Source: Teratosphaeria epicoccoides (Eukaryota > Ascomycota > Dothideomycetes > Mycosphaerellales > Teratosphaeriaceae). From it: 64,000 nt of DNA. A model generated the notes under the pieces. That model saw nothing but the letters and a program-made list of their open reading frames with translations, was not told where the DNA came from and searched no databases. A program made the translations under genes and the position numbers. Shown here piece by piece: positions 31,304 through 43,372 of this stretch. The stretch is from assembly GCA_021401465.1 (NCBI GenBank), contig JADDMT010000009.1:186001-250000 (forward strand). Direction: 5' to 3'. Numbering within the stretch: position 1 is the first letter of the stretch; each line of letters starts with the position of its first letter.

Positions 31304-32800
31304 ATGGCTTATGTGCTACAGACTAAGTTCGACGCTACTCGCTCTGCCCGCGATCGTCGCTCGTGTCGACGATGCCTCGACAACCTTAGTAGCCAAGCTG
31401 CACACATCTCTCCTCCGCGTGTTAGTAAGGCGTCTCCTACCCGCGAGGTATGCGTGACTTGTACTAACCGAAGCGTAGCTAAGATTTGCGTCAGCAGATT
31501 TAATAAGGGTAGTGTCTACCGTAATTGTGTTAACTGTAATAGCAAGCATCAAAAATGCCAAGACCTCCCTAAAGAGGTGTACGGCAAGTACAACTAGCTC
31601 TGCCGTAACATCGATGACTTCTAGAGTACGCGCGACGAGGGGATTGCCGAAGGTACTCCGACTATGAACAGGCTACAGGCTAAGTACCGCGAGGCACTCG
31701 CCTACCTGCTCGGCGCCCTCTCGTACTTCACCGCGACTGCTAACCGTTCTCATAGCAGCGTTCGCTTCGACTCTCTGCTAACAGGCGAAAACGTTTGTCT
31801 AGGTCTAATCGCAGACTTAGTCTAGAAGATCTTAAAGGTGCTAACTATTAGGGTCGAGACCTTCGCCATAGTACGCATATAGTGCGGGTGCCCTCTGAGT
31901 ATAAATGCTGACTCTCTCCGCTAGGCTAACGTTAGCGTCGAGAAATATCCGACTAGCCGTCAGCGTTAGCAACTCGGGGCCCTTGCCTCTATTGACAATG
32001 ACTTTAAGACGCGGATGATCCGCAAGAAGGTTATCAAGCAATTCACTGCTCCCGCTACTAAGGCCACGCCCTAGCGCCGTACCGAGAGGCAGCCTGCCTC
32101 TAAGCTAGTCCCGAGGACTAAGCCGTAAGTTACTTACTCGAATCCTGTCGCGTGCGTACAGCTAACACATTGTAGCGCCGCCGCCTACGCCGCCTCGACG
32201 CTACTATCTAAGAAGAAGAAGAGGGCCAGGGCCGAAATTGAGGTCAGCGACGAGGAAGCCGAGCCTTCCCCGCTTGCGACCCGCACTACGTCCGTCAAGA
32301 CGCTAAGGCACAAGCCTCTAGGCCAGATCTTTGAGGATGAGGAGGATGACGACGTTCAGGATACCTTCGGTCCTAACGGGATCCCTTCGCGCCATAGTGT
32401 CACTATACTAGTTACGCCTAAGGGAGACACTAAGTCTAATGATGTAGTCAACACTTATGTCAAGAAGCGCAAGATGATCTCGAGGGCCGAGCGCGACAGC
32501 CGCAAGCGCGCTCGAGTCTCTTCGCCTTCTAATGCTAAGGATGAGGTAGTCGTCGCGACTAGGCGCGGTAAGGGTGTCGCTAGTTCTCTAGCTACTATAG
32601 GCTCCGAAGACGAGCTCCCTCGCAACCTACTAAAGAAGAAGATGCTAGCCTCTCTTCGTAGCGTTGCTACCCCTGTTACTCATAGTCGCTTCAGGGTGTT
32701 TAGTAGACCCCGTGCAAGTAGGCAGTCCCTAGCGGACCGTAACAAGAAAGACTCTCCTGCTTCGGGTTCGGTCAGGAAGCCCCTAACTAGTAGTCGCTAA
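31304..32800 (+). pseudogene. Antisense accessory gene of family A (six-Cys cluster protein), copy in A1
   Basis: A 499-codon frame on the strand opposite to gag-pol, between pol and the 3' LTR. It is kept in one phase from ATG to TAA. The roughly eight internal stops that I read are TAG or TAA of the kind RIP makes from CAG, CAA or TGG. Residues 21-24 are C-x2-C. Residues 50-85 form C-x2-C-x8-C-x12-C-x2-C-x6-C, resembling a Zn2Cys6 cluster with loose spacing. The C-terminal 170 residues are charged: an acidic EDEEDDD patch, then basic NLS-like KKRK and RKRAR segments and a Ser/Arg-rich tail. It has its own TATA box. Not recognised as any named family. It is probably a DNA-binding or regulatory protein, by inference. 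It is inactive in this copy. Confidence 0.72.
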
Positions 32801-32940
32801 GCATTAGCTACGAAGCTAATCCGAGCATGTCTCTTGTTCTTCTTAGGTTTATTCTAGGTGTGCCTTTAGGCATCAATGATGTATAAGTAGGGCGTTTGCT
32901 TCTCGTTGTTACTTCGCGCGTCATGCACTATATACATGTG

Positions 32941-35900
32941 TTAAGAATTCTGCTCTAGAACCCTTATCTTCCTACGAATCGACCTTCTTAAGCCCTGCTC
33001 ACGCCTCCTCCGCTCTTCGAATTCACGAATAGCTTCCGGAGCGTTCTTGTAGTCTTCAGCCGGAACCTATTGTGTGTACTTAGGTAGGTATCCTTTCTAC
33101 TTCACTAGATAGTGCGTTGCGCCCTTGCGCTGTATACTGTCCTTAATACCCTCGACTTCCTACTCTTCGTTCTCTTCTGCTACTAGCATCGGGTCCGCGG
33201 GCTCTTCGCCCTCGCGCTGTACCCATGGTTCGAGTAGAGATATGTAGAAGACGTCGTGCACACAATACGACGATGGCAACGATAGCTAGTACGCCTGCGA
33301 GCCTATTACGTCGCGTATCCGGAAGGGTCTGACGAACCTTGGCGTCATCTTCTTGCTTGGAAGTTTCAGCTTAAGATTCTTCGTCAATAGTAACACCTTC
33401 GTACTAACTGCGTACTGCATCGGTTTAGCACAGGCGTTATTATGTTTAATCTGGGATTCTAAGGCCTTTTTCTAGTGTTCTATTAGCACCGAATGTACCT
33501 CGCGCATACGCCGCGCTGATTCCGCGGCAGCCGGCACCCTCTCCTCAGAAGACTTGTCCTGAGGCGGTTCTAGGTGTATTTCCGGATCAAAGCTATAAAG
33601 AATCTGAAATGGCGACATGCGCATAGCAGCATGCATACTGTTATTAACTGCAAATTCCGCCATAGGAATTGCGTCGGCCTAGGCATCCTAGTTCTTAGCG
33701 TAGTAGCACTAAAGGTACTACTTAAGAGTCTAGTTCATACGTTTAGTCTGACTATTAGTCTATAGATAGAATGCTGTACTTAGGCGGTACTTGACACGCG
33801 CTTCAAACACAAATTCTTGCTAGTATTTACTAGTAAAGACAGAACCTCGATCCGATAGGATACTTCGGGGGACACTAAAGCGCCGTATGACTTCGTCGCG
33901 AAGTAGCCGCGCAAGCTTGCCGCTTGTGCACTTTTTCGTACATAGGATGAAGACATTCATCTTCGAGTATCAGTCGACTACTACAAGGACAGCATCAACT
34001 ACATCGCCTTTCTACTTTGCTAGCGGCAAATCGGTAATGAAATCCATGGTCAAGTCTTGCTATAGTCTCTCTGGTAGTAGGAGCGCCTAAGCATCGCCGT
34101 AGGGGCGATAGCGCCGAGATTTGCTAATCTAGCACGTCTAGCAGGATTTGACATAGTCAGAGACATCCTGTTCTAGCGTAGGCTACTAGTATTTACGTCT
34201 GAGAAGTGCGTTCGTCTTCTCTACGCCAAAATGGCCCGCGAGTTTATCGTCATGATGAATACGGAGGAGCTGCAAACAGAGTGCGTAGTTAGCGGGTACG
34301 TAGAGCCTATTATCAAAGTACTACAAGTCGCCTGACTTAGTCTAGTACTTCGGACCGCCTGCAGTGTCCTAGAGGGCTACACCCTCATTAATCAACTCTA
34401 GTTCTCGCTCTTGTAACCGCTGAATAAGTCTCGAGACTTCTTTAAAGGGTTCCTTAGACATTGCATGCTTACTGTATGTAAGCTAGTTAACTACTACACG
34501 GATCGAGCTAGACACGGTCGCCATAACTGCTAGATAGGAGGGTTCGTTACTAGCGGAGGCCGTGAGGCCCCATTAGACCTGTAGTCGACCTACAAGAGGA
34601 GCTAACGACAGATCGCCGCCCTAAACTGCAAGCTTCGTTTGCAGCGTAGGGAGAAGCTGTTAGTCACCCTCTTCCCTAGTGTCGTAGTCTGGTCGTCGCG
34701 AAGGACTGTTAGCTAGATTCGTCTTTCCGGAACGATGCTAGATAACGAAGTAAAAGCTAGCGAGGAAAGTCGCCTACCTTGCTTGCCGACTACTTAGCTG
34801 CTTTATGCCTATGAAGCCGCGAAGGTTGTTATAGTCGGTAAGCACCTTAATAGGGTACGCTACGCCTTCGAGGTAGTGTCGGTACTCCTTGAAGCCGTCA
34901 ACAATAGCCAAAAGCTCTTAGTCGTGAGTCTTGTAGTTAAGCTTAGCGCCCTGTATCTTCCGCGACTAGAAGGCAATCGGGTACTATCGCGTACTACCTT
35001 CGTGCGACTAGAGCTGCGATATAATTACGGCTATTGCGAATTTTGAAGTATCGGTCTCTATCCGGATCTTCGTAGCAGGGTCAAAGTGCCGAAGTATAGG
35101 CGTAGTTTGAAAAGCTGCTTTAAGTTCAGAGAAGGCCTTGCCCTAAGCCTCCTCCTAAGGCACTTTCCCTAGCTTTTTTCCTCGAACCGCGCCCTTTGCG
35201 AGGGCCGTGAGGGGAGCCACGATCTTCGAATAAGATCGTATGAATCTGCGATAGAAGTTAGTAAATCCTAGGAACACCTGCACTTCTCGGAGAGTAGTTA
35301 GCCGCGGCTACTCCGCGATTGCGGACACCCTTTAGTCATCCATGATGACTCCTTCTGTGGAGACGATGTATCCAAGAAACTTAATCCTATCCATCAGGAA
35401 TAAGCACTTCTTTAGGTTCGCGTAGAGAGCGAACTTGCGGAGCCGTTCGAGCACTATACTTAGATGCCGAATATGCTCCTCCTTCAAGTCGGAATAGACT
35501 AGTATATCGTCTAAATACACTACGTAGCAGGTGTTAACGAGGCCGGCTAGGGCCCGGTTGATATACGCTTAGAACGTCGCTAGTGCGTTAGTTAAGCTAA
35601 ACGGCATCACTGTATACTCGAAGTGTCTATACCGCGTTCAGAATACAGTCTTCTACTCGTCGCCCTTTCGGATCGGTATCTAGTAGTAGGCGTCCTTCAA
35701 GTCGATAGACGAGAAGATGGCGGCGCGACCAAGGCGGTCAAGCGTCTCGCTAATAAGTAGTAGGGGGCAGCGGTTCTTCTAGGTCACCGCGTTAAGGCCC
35801 CTATAGTTAACGCATAGGCGGAGCGTGTTGTCCTTCTTCAGGACGAACATAACTAACGCTCTAGCCTCGCTGTCGCTTCGTCGGATCCACGCGTTCCTTT

Positions 35901-37905
35901 GCGCCTTGTAGAGGTAGTCTCGAAGTGTTTCGAGCTACGATTCCGACATAGGGTACAGAGGTCGATGCGGAGGATTGTAACCCTCCTTAAGGTTAATCGC
36001 ATGTTCCGCGTCTAGGGCCCGGGCATAGGCCGCAGCCTCTGCGTCGAAAATATCGGCGTATTCCTCTAACTTAGGCGGAAGGGTAACGTCTTCCTTGACG
36101 TTCCGTATGCGGACCGCATACACGCATTAGACCTTCTTCATGTCCTTGTAGAAGCTATGTGCGTCACGTATCCGCACCGTAGGAACTTCGCCTATAGAGC
36201 TATAGAACTAGTTGTTAGTAGCTCTATCAACAACGACTCCCTGCTTGTAGCGCCAAGGGCGGCCGAGCAGGAGCTCCTTATTAGGAACGTCTTTAGCGTA
36301 GAAGACTTCGTTAGTCTCGCGCACTTCTCCTGAGGAGTCCGCGAGTTAGAGGCGCACGTTGTACGCGCCTCGAGCTACTGCGCCTTCGCCCCGAAAAGAC
36401 TTCATAGTAGGCAGCAGGGCTCCTAGGATCGGCTTCAAACCGAGCCGTATGATTACCCTCTAGGGTATCACGTTAACCTCCGCAAGGTCATCTAACATAC
36501 AGTCTACTAGCTCAAGCGAGCCATTAACTCGGACCGCGCCAGATAGGCGCCGCGTAGGCCACGAGTCTACACTATTAGTGACAGACAGCTTAGATACCCG
36601 CGGTAGCCATTCGGTTGTCTCGGGCTTGTCCTTCTTTCGCCTCCCCTCTAGGGAGGTTTCGGACACCTTGCTTACCTTCTTCCTATTACTTCGTTTAGGA
36701 CAGCGAGCCGCCTAGTAGTCCCTCGCTCTACAGATGTAGCAGCTACTCGGAGGCTTCTCGCTACCGTCTTTTAGCTTAGAGGGCTTGCTCCTCCGGAATG
36801 AACTACCGCGTTAGACGTGACCCCTAGGGCGCTTGTAGTAGCGGCCCTTCGGTAGGTCCTCAGGACTCGGACGCTTATTGTCCTTACTGCCCGATTTTCT
36901 ATTTCGCTTCAAGGTGATTTCCATACGTGTCGCAAGGGACACGAGGTCTTGCCGAGTTGTCGGAAGTTTATGAAAAGTCATGATTATGTTCCGAAGATTG
37001 TCATTAAGTTTAACGAGCAAGTGCCGCACGCGTTGCGTCTTAGTATAGGGTAGCATCTGTCTCTCGAGCGTAGCGAGATAGGTTGCGAAGCTAGAGGTTA
37101 TTTGTCCCTTCCCCTGCTTGGCCTTCTCGTACTTAACGGACACGGTAAGGGCGCGATTCCCCGGATCCTCGACCTAGTCGACACAGAACTAGCGAAAGTC
37201 CGCCTACATATACGTTCTATCATGGACCCGCATAAGGTCATACCGCTCATGCTAATTATTACGAGGTTCCTTATCCTCTTCGAGCTACATCACACTAAAG
37301 GCGACTCGTTCGCCCTCCATAGAATATCCGCGTAGGTTAAGCACGAAAACTGCCTTACACGCCTGCAAGAAAGTTCGAGCCTCCTTCAAGGTGTCTCCCT
37401 TAAACGGCTTCAGGTTGCATGCGTTACGACTACCTCCCAGTTAGCCTACTATAGCCCCGAATTCAGGCACTAAGTTCGCGGGCACACGCGGAGAGTCTGC
37501 GCCTCCTAGTAAGTTGTCTTCGCGGGTCCCTAGCGTGAAATCTCGCTAGATTTCTTCGTCCGCTAGTTTGTTAGTACTACTCATGGCGACGTCTTCGTCG
37601 TCCTCGCCGTTGTCGCTACTAGGAGCGGTGCGGCTCTAGCTCTAGTTCGCAAGGCGGTTCGCAACCTAATTGACAATCATGGCTACAAGGGCCAGGTCGA
37701 TAGTCAGGGTTAGCTGCGGTCCCTATGCGGGGGGTCTATTGCCTAGTCTGCCGCGTAATTGTCCTCTAGCGGAACTGTCGCTCGATGTAGTGTCGCTTGT
37801 AGCGGGTACTTCTGCGGGCTAGTCACTTAGGCTAGCTTCGCCATTACGGGCGCTTAGGATGGCGCTCGCTACGCGTTAGTTGCGAGTTCGTAGTACTCTA
37901 GACAT
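32941..37905 (-). pseudogene. gag-pol of family A in one frame, RIP-inactivated (A1)
   Basis: A single phase of 1655 codons from ATG 37905 to TAA 32941 runs through every recognisable domain, with no frameshift. Gag is followed by a CCHC-type knuckle at about residue 389 (C-x2-C-x4-Y-x4-C, the His changed to Tyr). A protease-like region follows near residues 415-480. RT contains YLDDILVYS at about residue 797, then RNase H-like and integrase regions (AEFAVNNSMH-x-MRMSPFQILY at about residue 1415), and a C-terminal chromodomain at about residues 1580-1635. The product would copy the RNA and target integration to heterochromatin. Many TAG codons break it, and all that I checked correspond to Gln or Trp in the sister copy or family. 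Confidence 0.85.
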
Positions 37906-37954
37906 ATCGTAGTATTCTCTGCTAGACTGCAAAGCAGGGGGGAGAAAGCAGAAC

Positions 37955-38314
37955 TAATATAGATGTATATGCTATATGATATGAAAATATCTCGCAGTGT
38001 GACAGAGTAATCCGACCCTTTAGTAGGTACAAGACAGCGCTACTTTCTGCTTATCGCAGAGGTGGCGCTAAGGGTGCTTATAACCCCTGACGCTCCTTAA
38101 TTAGGGAAAGCATGTCCGAGCCTAACCCCGTAGGGGTACCGTAGGGTCAGCGACGTAGGGGCGTCCTACGTCGACAACTAATCCTACTTGGACGACATAC
38201 AAGCTAACGTATGTACGAAGGACCCCCTTGCTATATGTGGCAGGGTCACTGCATGCCAAGGGCGGCTATTAGAACCCATGCGGTTCAAATGGTCCCCTAG
38301 TATCAACCGTATTA
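37955..38314 (-). repeat. Family A LTR (A1, 5')
   Basis: 360 bp, minus orientation. The plus strand reads TAATATAG to CCGTATTA, the transition-mutated forms of TGATATAG and CCGTATCA. It is followed by the right copy of the target duplication, CCCGA at 38315-38319. Confidence 0.9.
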
Positions 38315-41300
38315 CCCGAGCGCCTGTGATGGCGAAGCTAGCCTAAGTAACTAGCCTGTAGAAGTACCCCCTGCGAGCGACACTGCATCGAGCGACGGTT
38401 CTGCTAGAGGCTAATTACATGGCGGACAAGGCAATAGACCCCCCGCATAGGGACTGCAGCTAACCCTAACTATCGACCTAGCCCTTGTAGCCATGATTGT
38501 TAATTAGGTCGCGAACTGCCTTGCGAACTAGAGCTAGAGCCGCACTGCTTCTAGTAGCGACAACGGCGAGGACGACGAAGACGTCGCCATAAGTAGTACT
38601 AATAAACTAGCAGACGAAGAAATCTAGCGAGATTTCACGCTAGGGACCCGCGAAGACAACTTACTAGGAGGCGTAGACCCTCCGTGTGTGCCCGCGAACC
38701 TAGTGCCTAAATTTGGGGCCATAGTAGGCTAACTAGGAGGTAGTCGTAACGCACGTAACCCAAAGCCGTTTAAGGGAGACACCTTAAAGGAGGCTCGAAC
38801 TTTCTTGCAGGTATGTAAGGCAGTTTTCGTGCTTAACCTACGCGGATATTCCATAGAGGGCGAACGAGTCGCCTTTAGTGTGATATGGCTCGAAGAGGAT
38901 AAGGAACCTCGTAACAATTAGCATGAGTAGTATGACCTTATGCGGGTCTATGACAGAACGTATACGTAGGCAGACTTTCGCTAGTTCTGTGTCGACTAGG
39001 TCGAGGATCTAGGGAATCGCGCCCTTACTATGTCTGTCGAGTACGAGAAGGCTAAGCAGGGGAAGGGACAAACAACCTCTAGCTTCGCTACCTACCTCGC
39101 TACGCTCGAGGGACAGATGCTACCCTATACTAAGACGTAACGCATGTGGCACTTACTCGTCAAACTTAATGACAATCTTCAGAATACAATCATGACTTTT
39201 CATGAACTTCCGACAACTCGGCAAGACCTCGTGTCCCTTGCGACACGTATGGAAATTACCTTGAAGCGAAATGGAAAATCGGGCGGTAAGGACAATAAGC
39301 GTCTAAGCCCTAAGGACCTACCGAAGGGCCGCTATTACAAGCGCCCTAGAGGTCACGCCTAACGCGGTAGTTCATTCTAGAGGAGCAAGCCCTCTAAGCT
39401 AAAAGACAGTAGCGAGAAGCCTCTAAGTAGCTACTACATCTGTAGAGCGAGGGACTACTAGGCGGCTTGCTGTCCTAAACGAAGTAATAGGAAGAAGGTA
39501 AGCAAGGTGTCCGAAACCTCCCTAGAGAGGAGGCGAAAGAAGGACAAGCCCGAGACAACCGAATAGCTACCGCGGGTATCTAAGCTGTCTGTTACCGATA
39601 GTATAGACTCGTGGCCTGCCTAGCGCCTATCCGGTGCGGTCTAAGTTAATAGCTCGCTCGAGCTAGGAGACTATATGTTAGATGACCTTGCAGAGGTTAA
39701 CGTGATACCCTAGAGAGTAATCGTATGGCTTAGTTTGAAGCCGATCCTAGGAGCCCTGCTGCCTACCATGAAGTCCTTTTAGGGCGAAGGCGTAGTAGCT
39801 TAAGGCGCAAACAACATGCGCCTCTAACTCGCGGACTCCTTAGGAGAAGTGCGCGAGACTAACGAAGTCTTCTACGCTAAAGACGTTCCTGATAAGGAGC
39901 TCCTATTCGGCCGCCCTTAGCGCCACAAGCAGGGAGTCGTTGTTGATAGAGCTACTAACAACTAGTTCTATAGCTCTATAGGCGAAGTTCCTGTAGTATA
40001 GATGCATGACGCACATAGCTTCTACAAGGACATAAAGAAGGTCTAATACATGTATGTAGTCCGCATATAGAACGTTAAGGAAGACGTTACCCTTCCGCCT
40101 GAGTTAGAGGAATACGCCGATATTTTCGACGCAGAGGCTGCGGCCTATGCCTAGGCCCTAGACGCGGAACATGCGATTAACCTTAAGGAGGGTTACAATC
40201 CTCTGCATCGACCTCTGTACCCTATGTTAGAATCGCAGCTCGAAACACTTCAAGACTACCTCTACAAGGCGCAAAGGAACGCGTGGATCCGACGAAGCGA
40301 CAGCGAGGCTAGAGCGTTAGTTATGTTCGTCCTAAAGAAAGACAACATGCTCCGCCTATGCGTTAACTATAGGGGCCTTAACGCGGTAACCTAGAAAAAC
40401 TGCTGCCCCCTACTACTTATTAGCGAGACGCTTGACCGCCTTAGTTGCGCTGCCATCTTCTTGTCTATCGACTTGAAGGACGCCTACTACTAGATACTAA
40501 TCCGAAAGGGTAACGAGTAGAAGACTACATTCTAAACGTAGTACAGACACTTCGAGTATATAGTGATGCCGTTTAGCTTAACTAACGCACTAGTAACGTT
40601 CTAAGCGTATATTAACCGGGCCCTAGCCGGCCTCGTTGACACCTGCTACGTAGTATATTTAGACGATATACTAGTCTACTCTGACTCGAAGGAGGAGCAT
40701 ATTCGGCACCTAAGGATAGTACTCGAACGGCTCTACAAGTTCGCTCTGTATGCGAACCTAAAGAAGTGCTTATTCCTGACGGATAGGATTAAGTTTCTTG
40801 GATACATTGTCTCTACGGAAGGAGTCATCATAGATGACTAAAGGGTGTCCGCAATCACAGAGTAGCTATAGCTAACTACTCTCCGAGAAGTGTAGGTGTT
40901 CCTAGGATTTACTAACTTCTATTACAGATTCATACGATCCTACTCGAAGATCGTGGCCCCCCTCACAGCCCTCGCAAAGGGCGCGATTCGAGGAAAAAAG
41001 CTAGGGATAGTGCCTTAGGAGGAGGCTTAGAGCAAGGCTTTCTCTGAACTTAAAGCAGCTTTTCAAACTACGCCTATACTTTAGCACTTTGACCCTACTA
41101 CGAAGATCTAGATAGAGACTAATGCTTCAAAATTCGTAATAGCCGCAATTATATCGCAGCTCTAGTCGCACAAAGGTAGTACGTAATAGTACCTAATTGC
41201 CTTCTAGTCGCGGAAGATGCAGGGCGCTAAGCTTAACTATAAGACTTACGACTAAGAGCTTTTAGCTATTGTTGACAGCTTCAAGGAGTACTAACACTAC

Positions 41301-43232
41301 CTCGAAGGCGTAGCGCACCCTATTAAGGTGCTTACTAACTATAACAACCTTCGCGGCTTTATAGGCGTAAAGCAGCTAAGTAGTTGGCAAGCAAGGTAGG
41401 CGACTTTCCTCGCTAGCTTTTACTTCGTTATCTAGCATCGTTCCGGAAAGACGAATCTAGCTAACAGTCCTTCGCGACGACTAGACTACGACACTAGGGA
41501 GGAGGGTAACTAACAGCTTCTCCCTACGCTGCAAACAAAGCTTGTAGTTTAGGGCGGCGATCTGTCGTTAGCTCCTCTTATAGGTCGACTGCGGGTCTAA
41601 TAGGGCCTCACAGCCTCTGCTAGCGACGAACCCTCCTATCCGGAGGTTGTAGCGACCGTGTCTAGCTTGATCCGTGTAGTAGTTAACTAGCTTATATGCG
41701 GTAAGCATGCGATGTCTAAAGAACCCTTTAAAGAAGTCTCGAGACTTATTTAGCGGTTGCAAGAGCGAGAACCGGAGTTAATTAATGAGGGTGTAGCCCT
41801 CTAGGACACCGCAGGCGGTCCGAAGTACTAGACTAAGTCAGGCGACTTGTAGTACTTTGATAATAGGCTCTACGTACCCGCTAACTACGTACTCTGTTCG
41901 TAGCTCCTCTGTATTCATCATGACAATAAACTCGCGGGCCATTTTAGCGCAGAGAAGACAAACATACTTCTCGGACGTAAATACTAGTAGCCTACGCTAG
42001 AACTAGATGTCTCTAACTATGTCAAATCCTGCTAGACGTGCTAGGTTAGCAAATCTCGGCGCTATTGCCCCTACGGCGATGCTTAGGCACTCCTACTACT
42101 AGAGAGACTATAGCAGGACTTGACTATAGATTTTATCACTAATTTGCCGCTAGCAAAGTAGAGAGGCAATGTAGTTAATACTGTCCTTGTAGTAGTCGAC
42201 TAATACTCTAAGATGAATGTCTTCATCCTATGTACGAAAAGATGCACAAGCGGCGAGCTTGCGCGACTACTTCGCGACGAAGTTATATAGCGCTTTAGTA
42301 TCCCCCGAAGTATCCTATTAGATCGAGGTTCTGTCTTTACTAGTAAATACTAGCAAGAATTTGTGTTTAAGGCGCGTGTTAAGTACTACCTAAGTACAGC
42401 ATTCTATCTATAGACTAATAGTCAGACTAAACGTATGAACTAGACTCTTAAGTAGTACCTTTAGTGCTACTACGCTAAGAACTAGGATGCCTAGGCTAAC
42501 GTAATTCCTATGGCGGAATTTGCAGTTAATAACAGCGTGCATGCTACTATGCGCATGTCGCCATTTTAGATTCTTTATGGCTTTAATCCGGAAATACACC
42601 TAGAACCGCCTTAGGACGAGTCTTCTAAGGAGAGGGTGCTAGCTACCGCAGAATTAGCGTGGCGTATGCGCGAGGTACATTCGGTGCTAATAGAACACTA
42701 GAAAAAGGCCTTAGAATCCTAGATTAAACATAATAATGCCTGTGCTAAACCGATGTAGTATGTAGTTAGTATGAAGGTATTACTGTTGACGAAGAATCTC
42801 AAGCTGAAACTTCTAAGCAAGAAGATGACGCCAAGGTTCGTCAGACCCTTCCGGATACATGACGCGATAGGCTCGCAGGCGTACTAGCTATTATTGCTAT
42901 TGTCGTATTATGTGCATGACATCTTCTACGTATCTCTACTTGAACCATGGGTATAGCGCGAGGGCGAAGAGCCCGCGGACCTAATGCTAGTAGCAGAAGA
43001 GAACGAAGAGTAGGAAGTCGAGGGTATTAAGGACAGTATATAGCGTAAGGGTGCAACGCACTATCTAGTGAAGTAGAAAGGATACCTACCTAAGTACACA
43101 TAATAGGTTCTAGCCAAAGACTACAAGAACGCTCTAGAAGCTATTCGTGAATTCGAAGAGCAGAGGAGGCGTAAGCAGGGCTTAAGAAGGTTAATTCGTA
43201 GGGAGATAAGGGCTTCGGAGCAGAATTCTTAA
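38315..43232 (+). pseudogene. gag-pol of family A, copy A2, downstream part
   Basis: Resumes the gag that is cut by A1 and runs in one phase to TAA 43230-43232. It includes the gag core at 38760-39360, a knuckle-like C-x2-C...C block at about 39429-39470, RT with YLDDILVYS-type sequence at about 40655-40685, an RNase H region, integrase (AEFAVNNS near 42515) and a C-terminal chromodomain (HYLVK-QKGYLPKY-type) at about 43020-43180. Compared with A1 it is colinear, and the differences are mainly transitions and TAG codons. The first codons of gag lie at 30080-30145 on the other side of A1. Confidence 0.8.
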
Positions 43233-43372
43233 CATGTGTATGTAGCGCATGACGCGCAGAGTAACAACAAGAAGTAAACGCCCTACTTATACATTATTGA
43301 TGCCTAAAGGCACACCTAGAATAAACCTAAGGAGAATAAGAGACATGCTCGGATTAGCTTCGTAGCTAATGC

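Larger units (their letters stand above)
30146..38314 (-). mobile_element. Ty3/gypsy chromovirus family A, copy A1, complete with TSD
   Basis: Full-length 8169-bp element on the minus strand. 5' LTR 38314-37955, gag-pol 37905-32941, an antisense gene at 31304-32800, a polypurine tract (GGAGGAGGGGCAG on the minus strand) beside the 3' LTR at 30506-30520, and 3' LTR 30505-30146. It is flanked by the 5-bp target duplication CCCGA at 30141-30145 and 38315-38319. The target is the gag of A2: joining the flanks restores the same gag sequence that A1 carries. The two LTRs are both 360 bp and differ by about 17 positions, all transitions. Confidence 0.92.
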
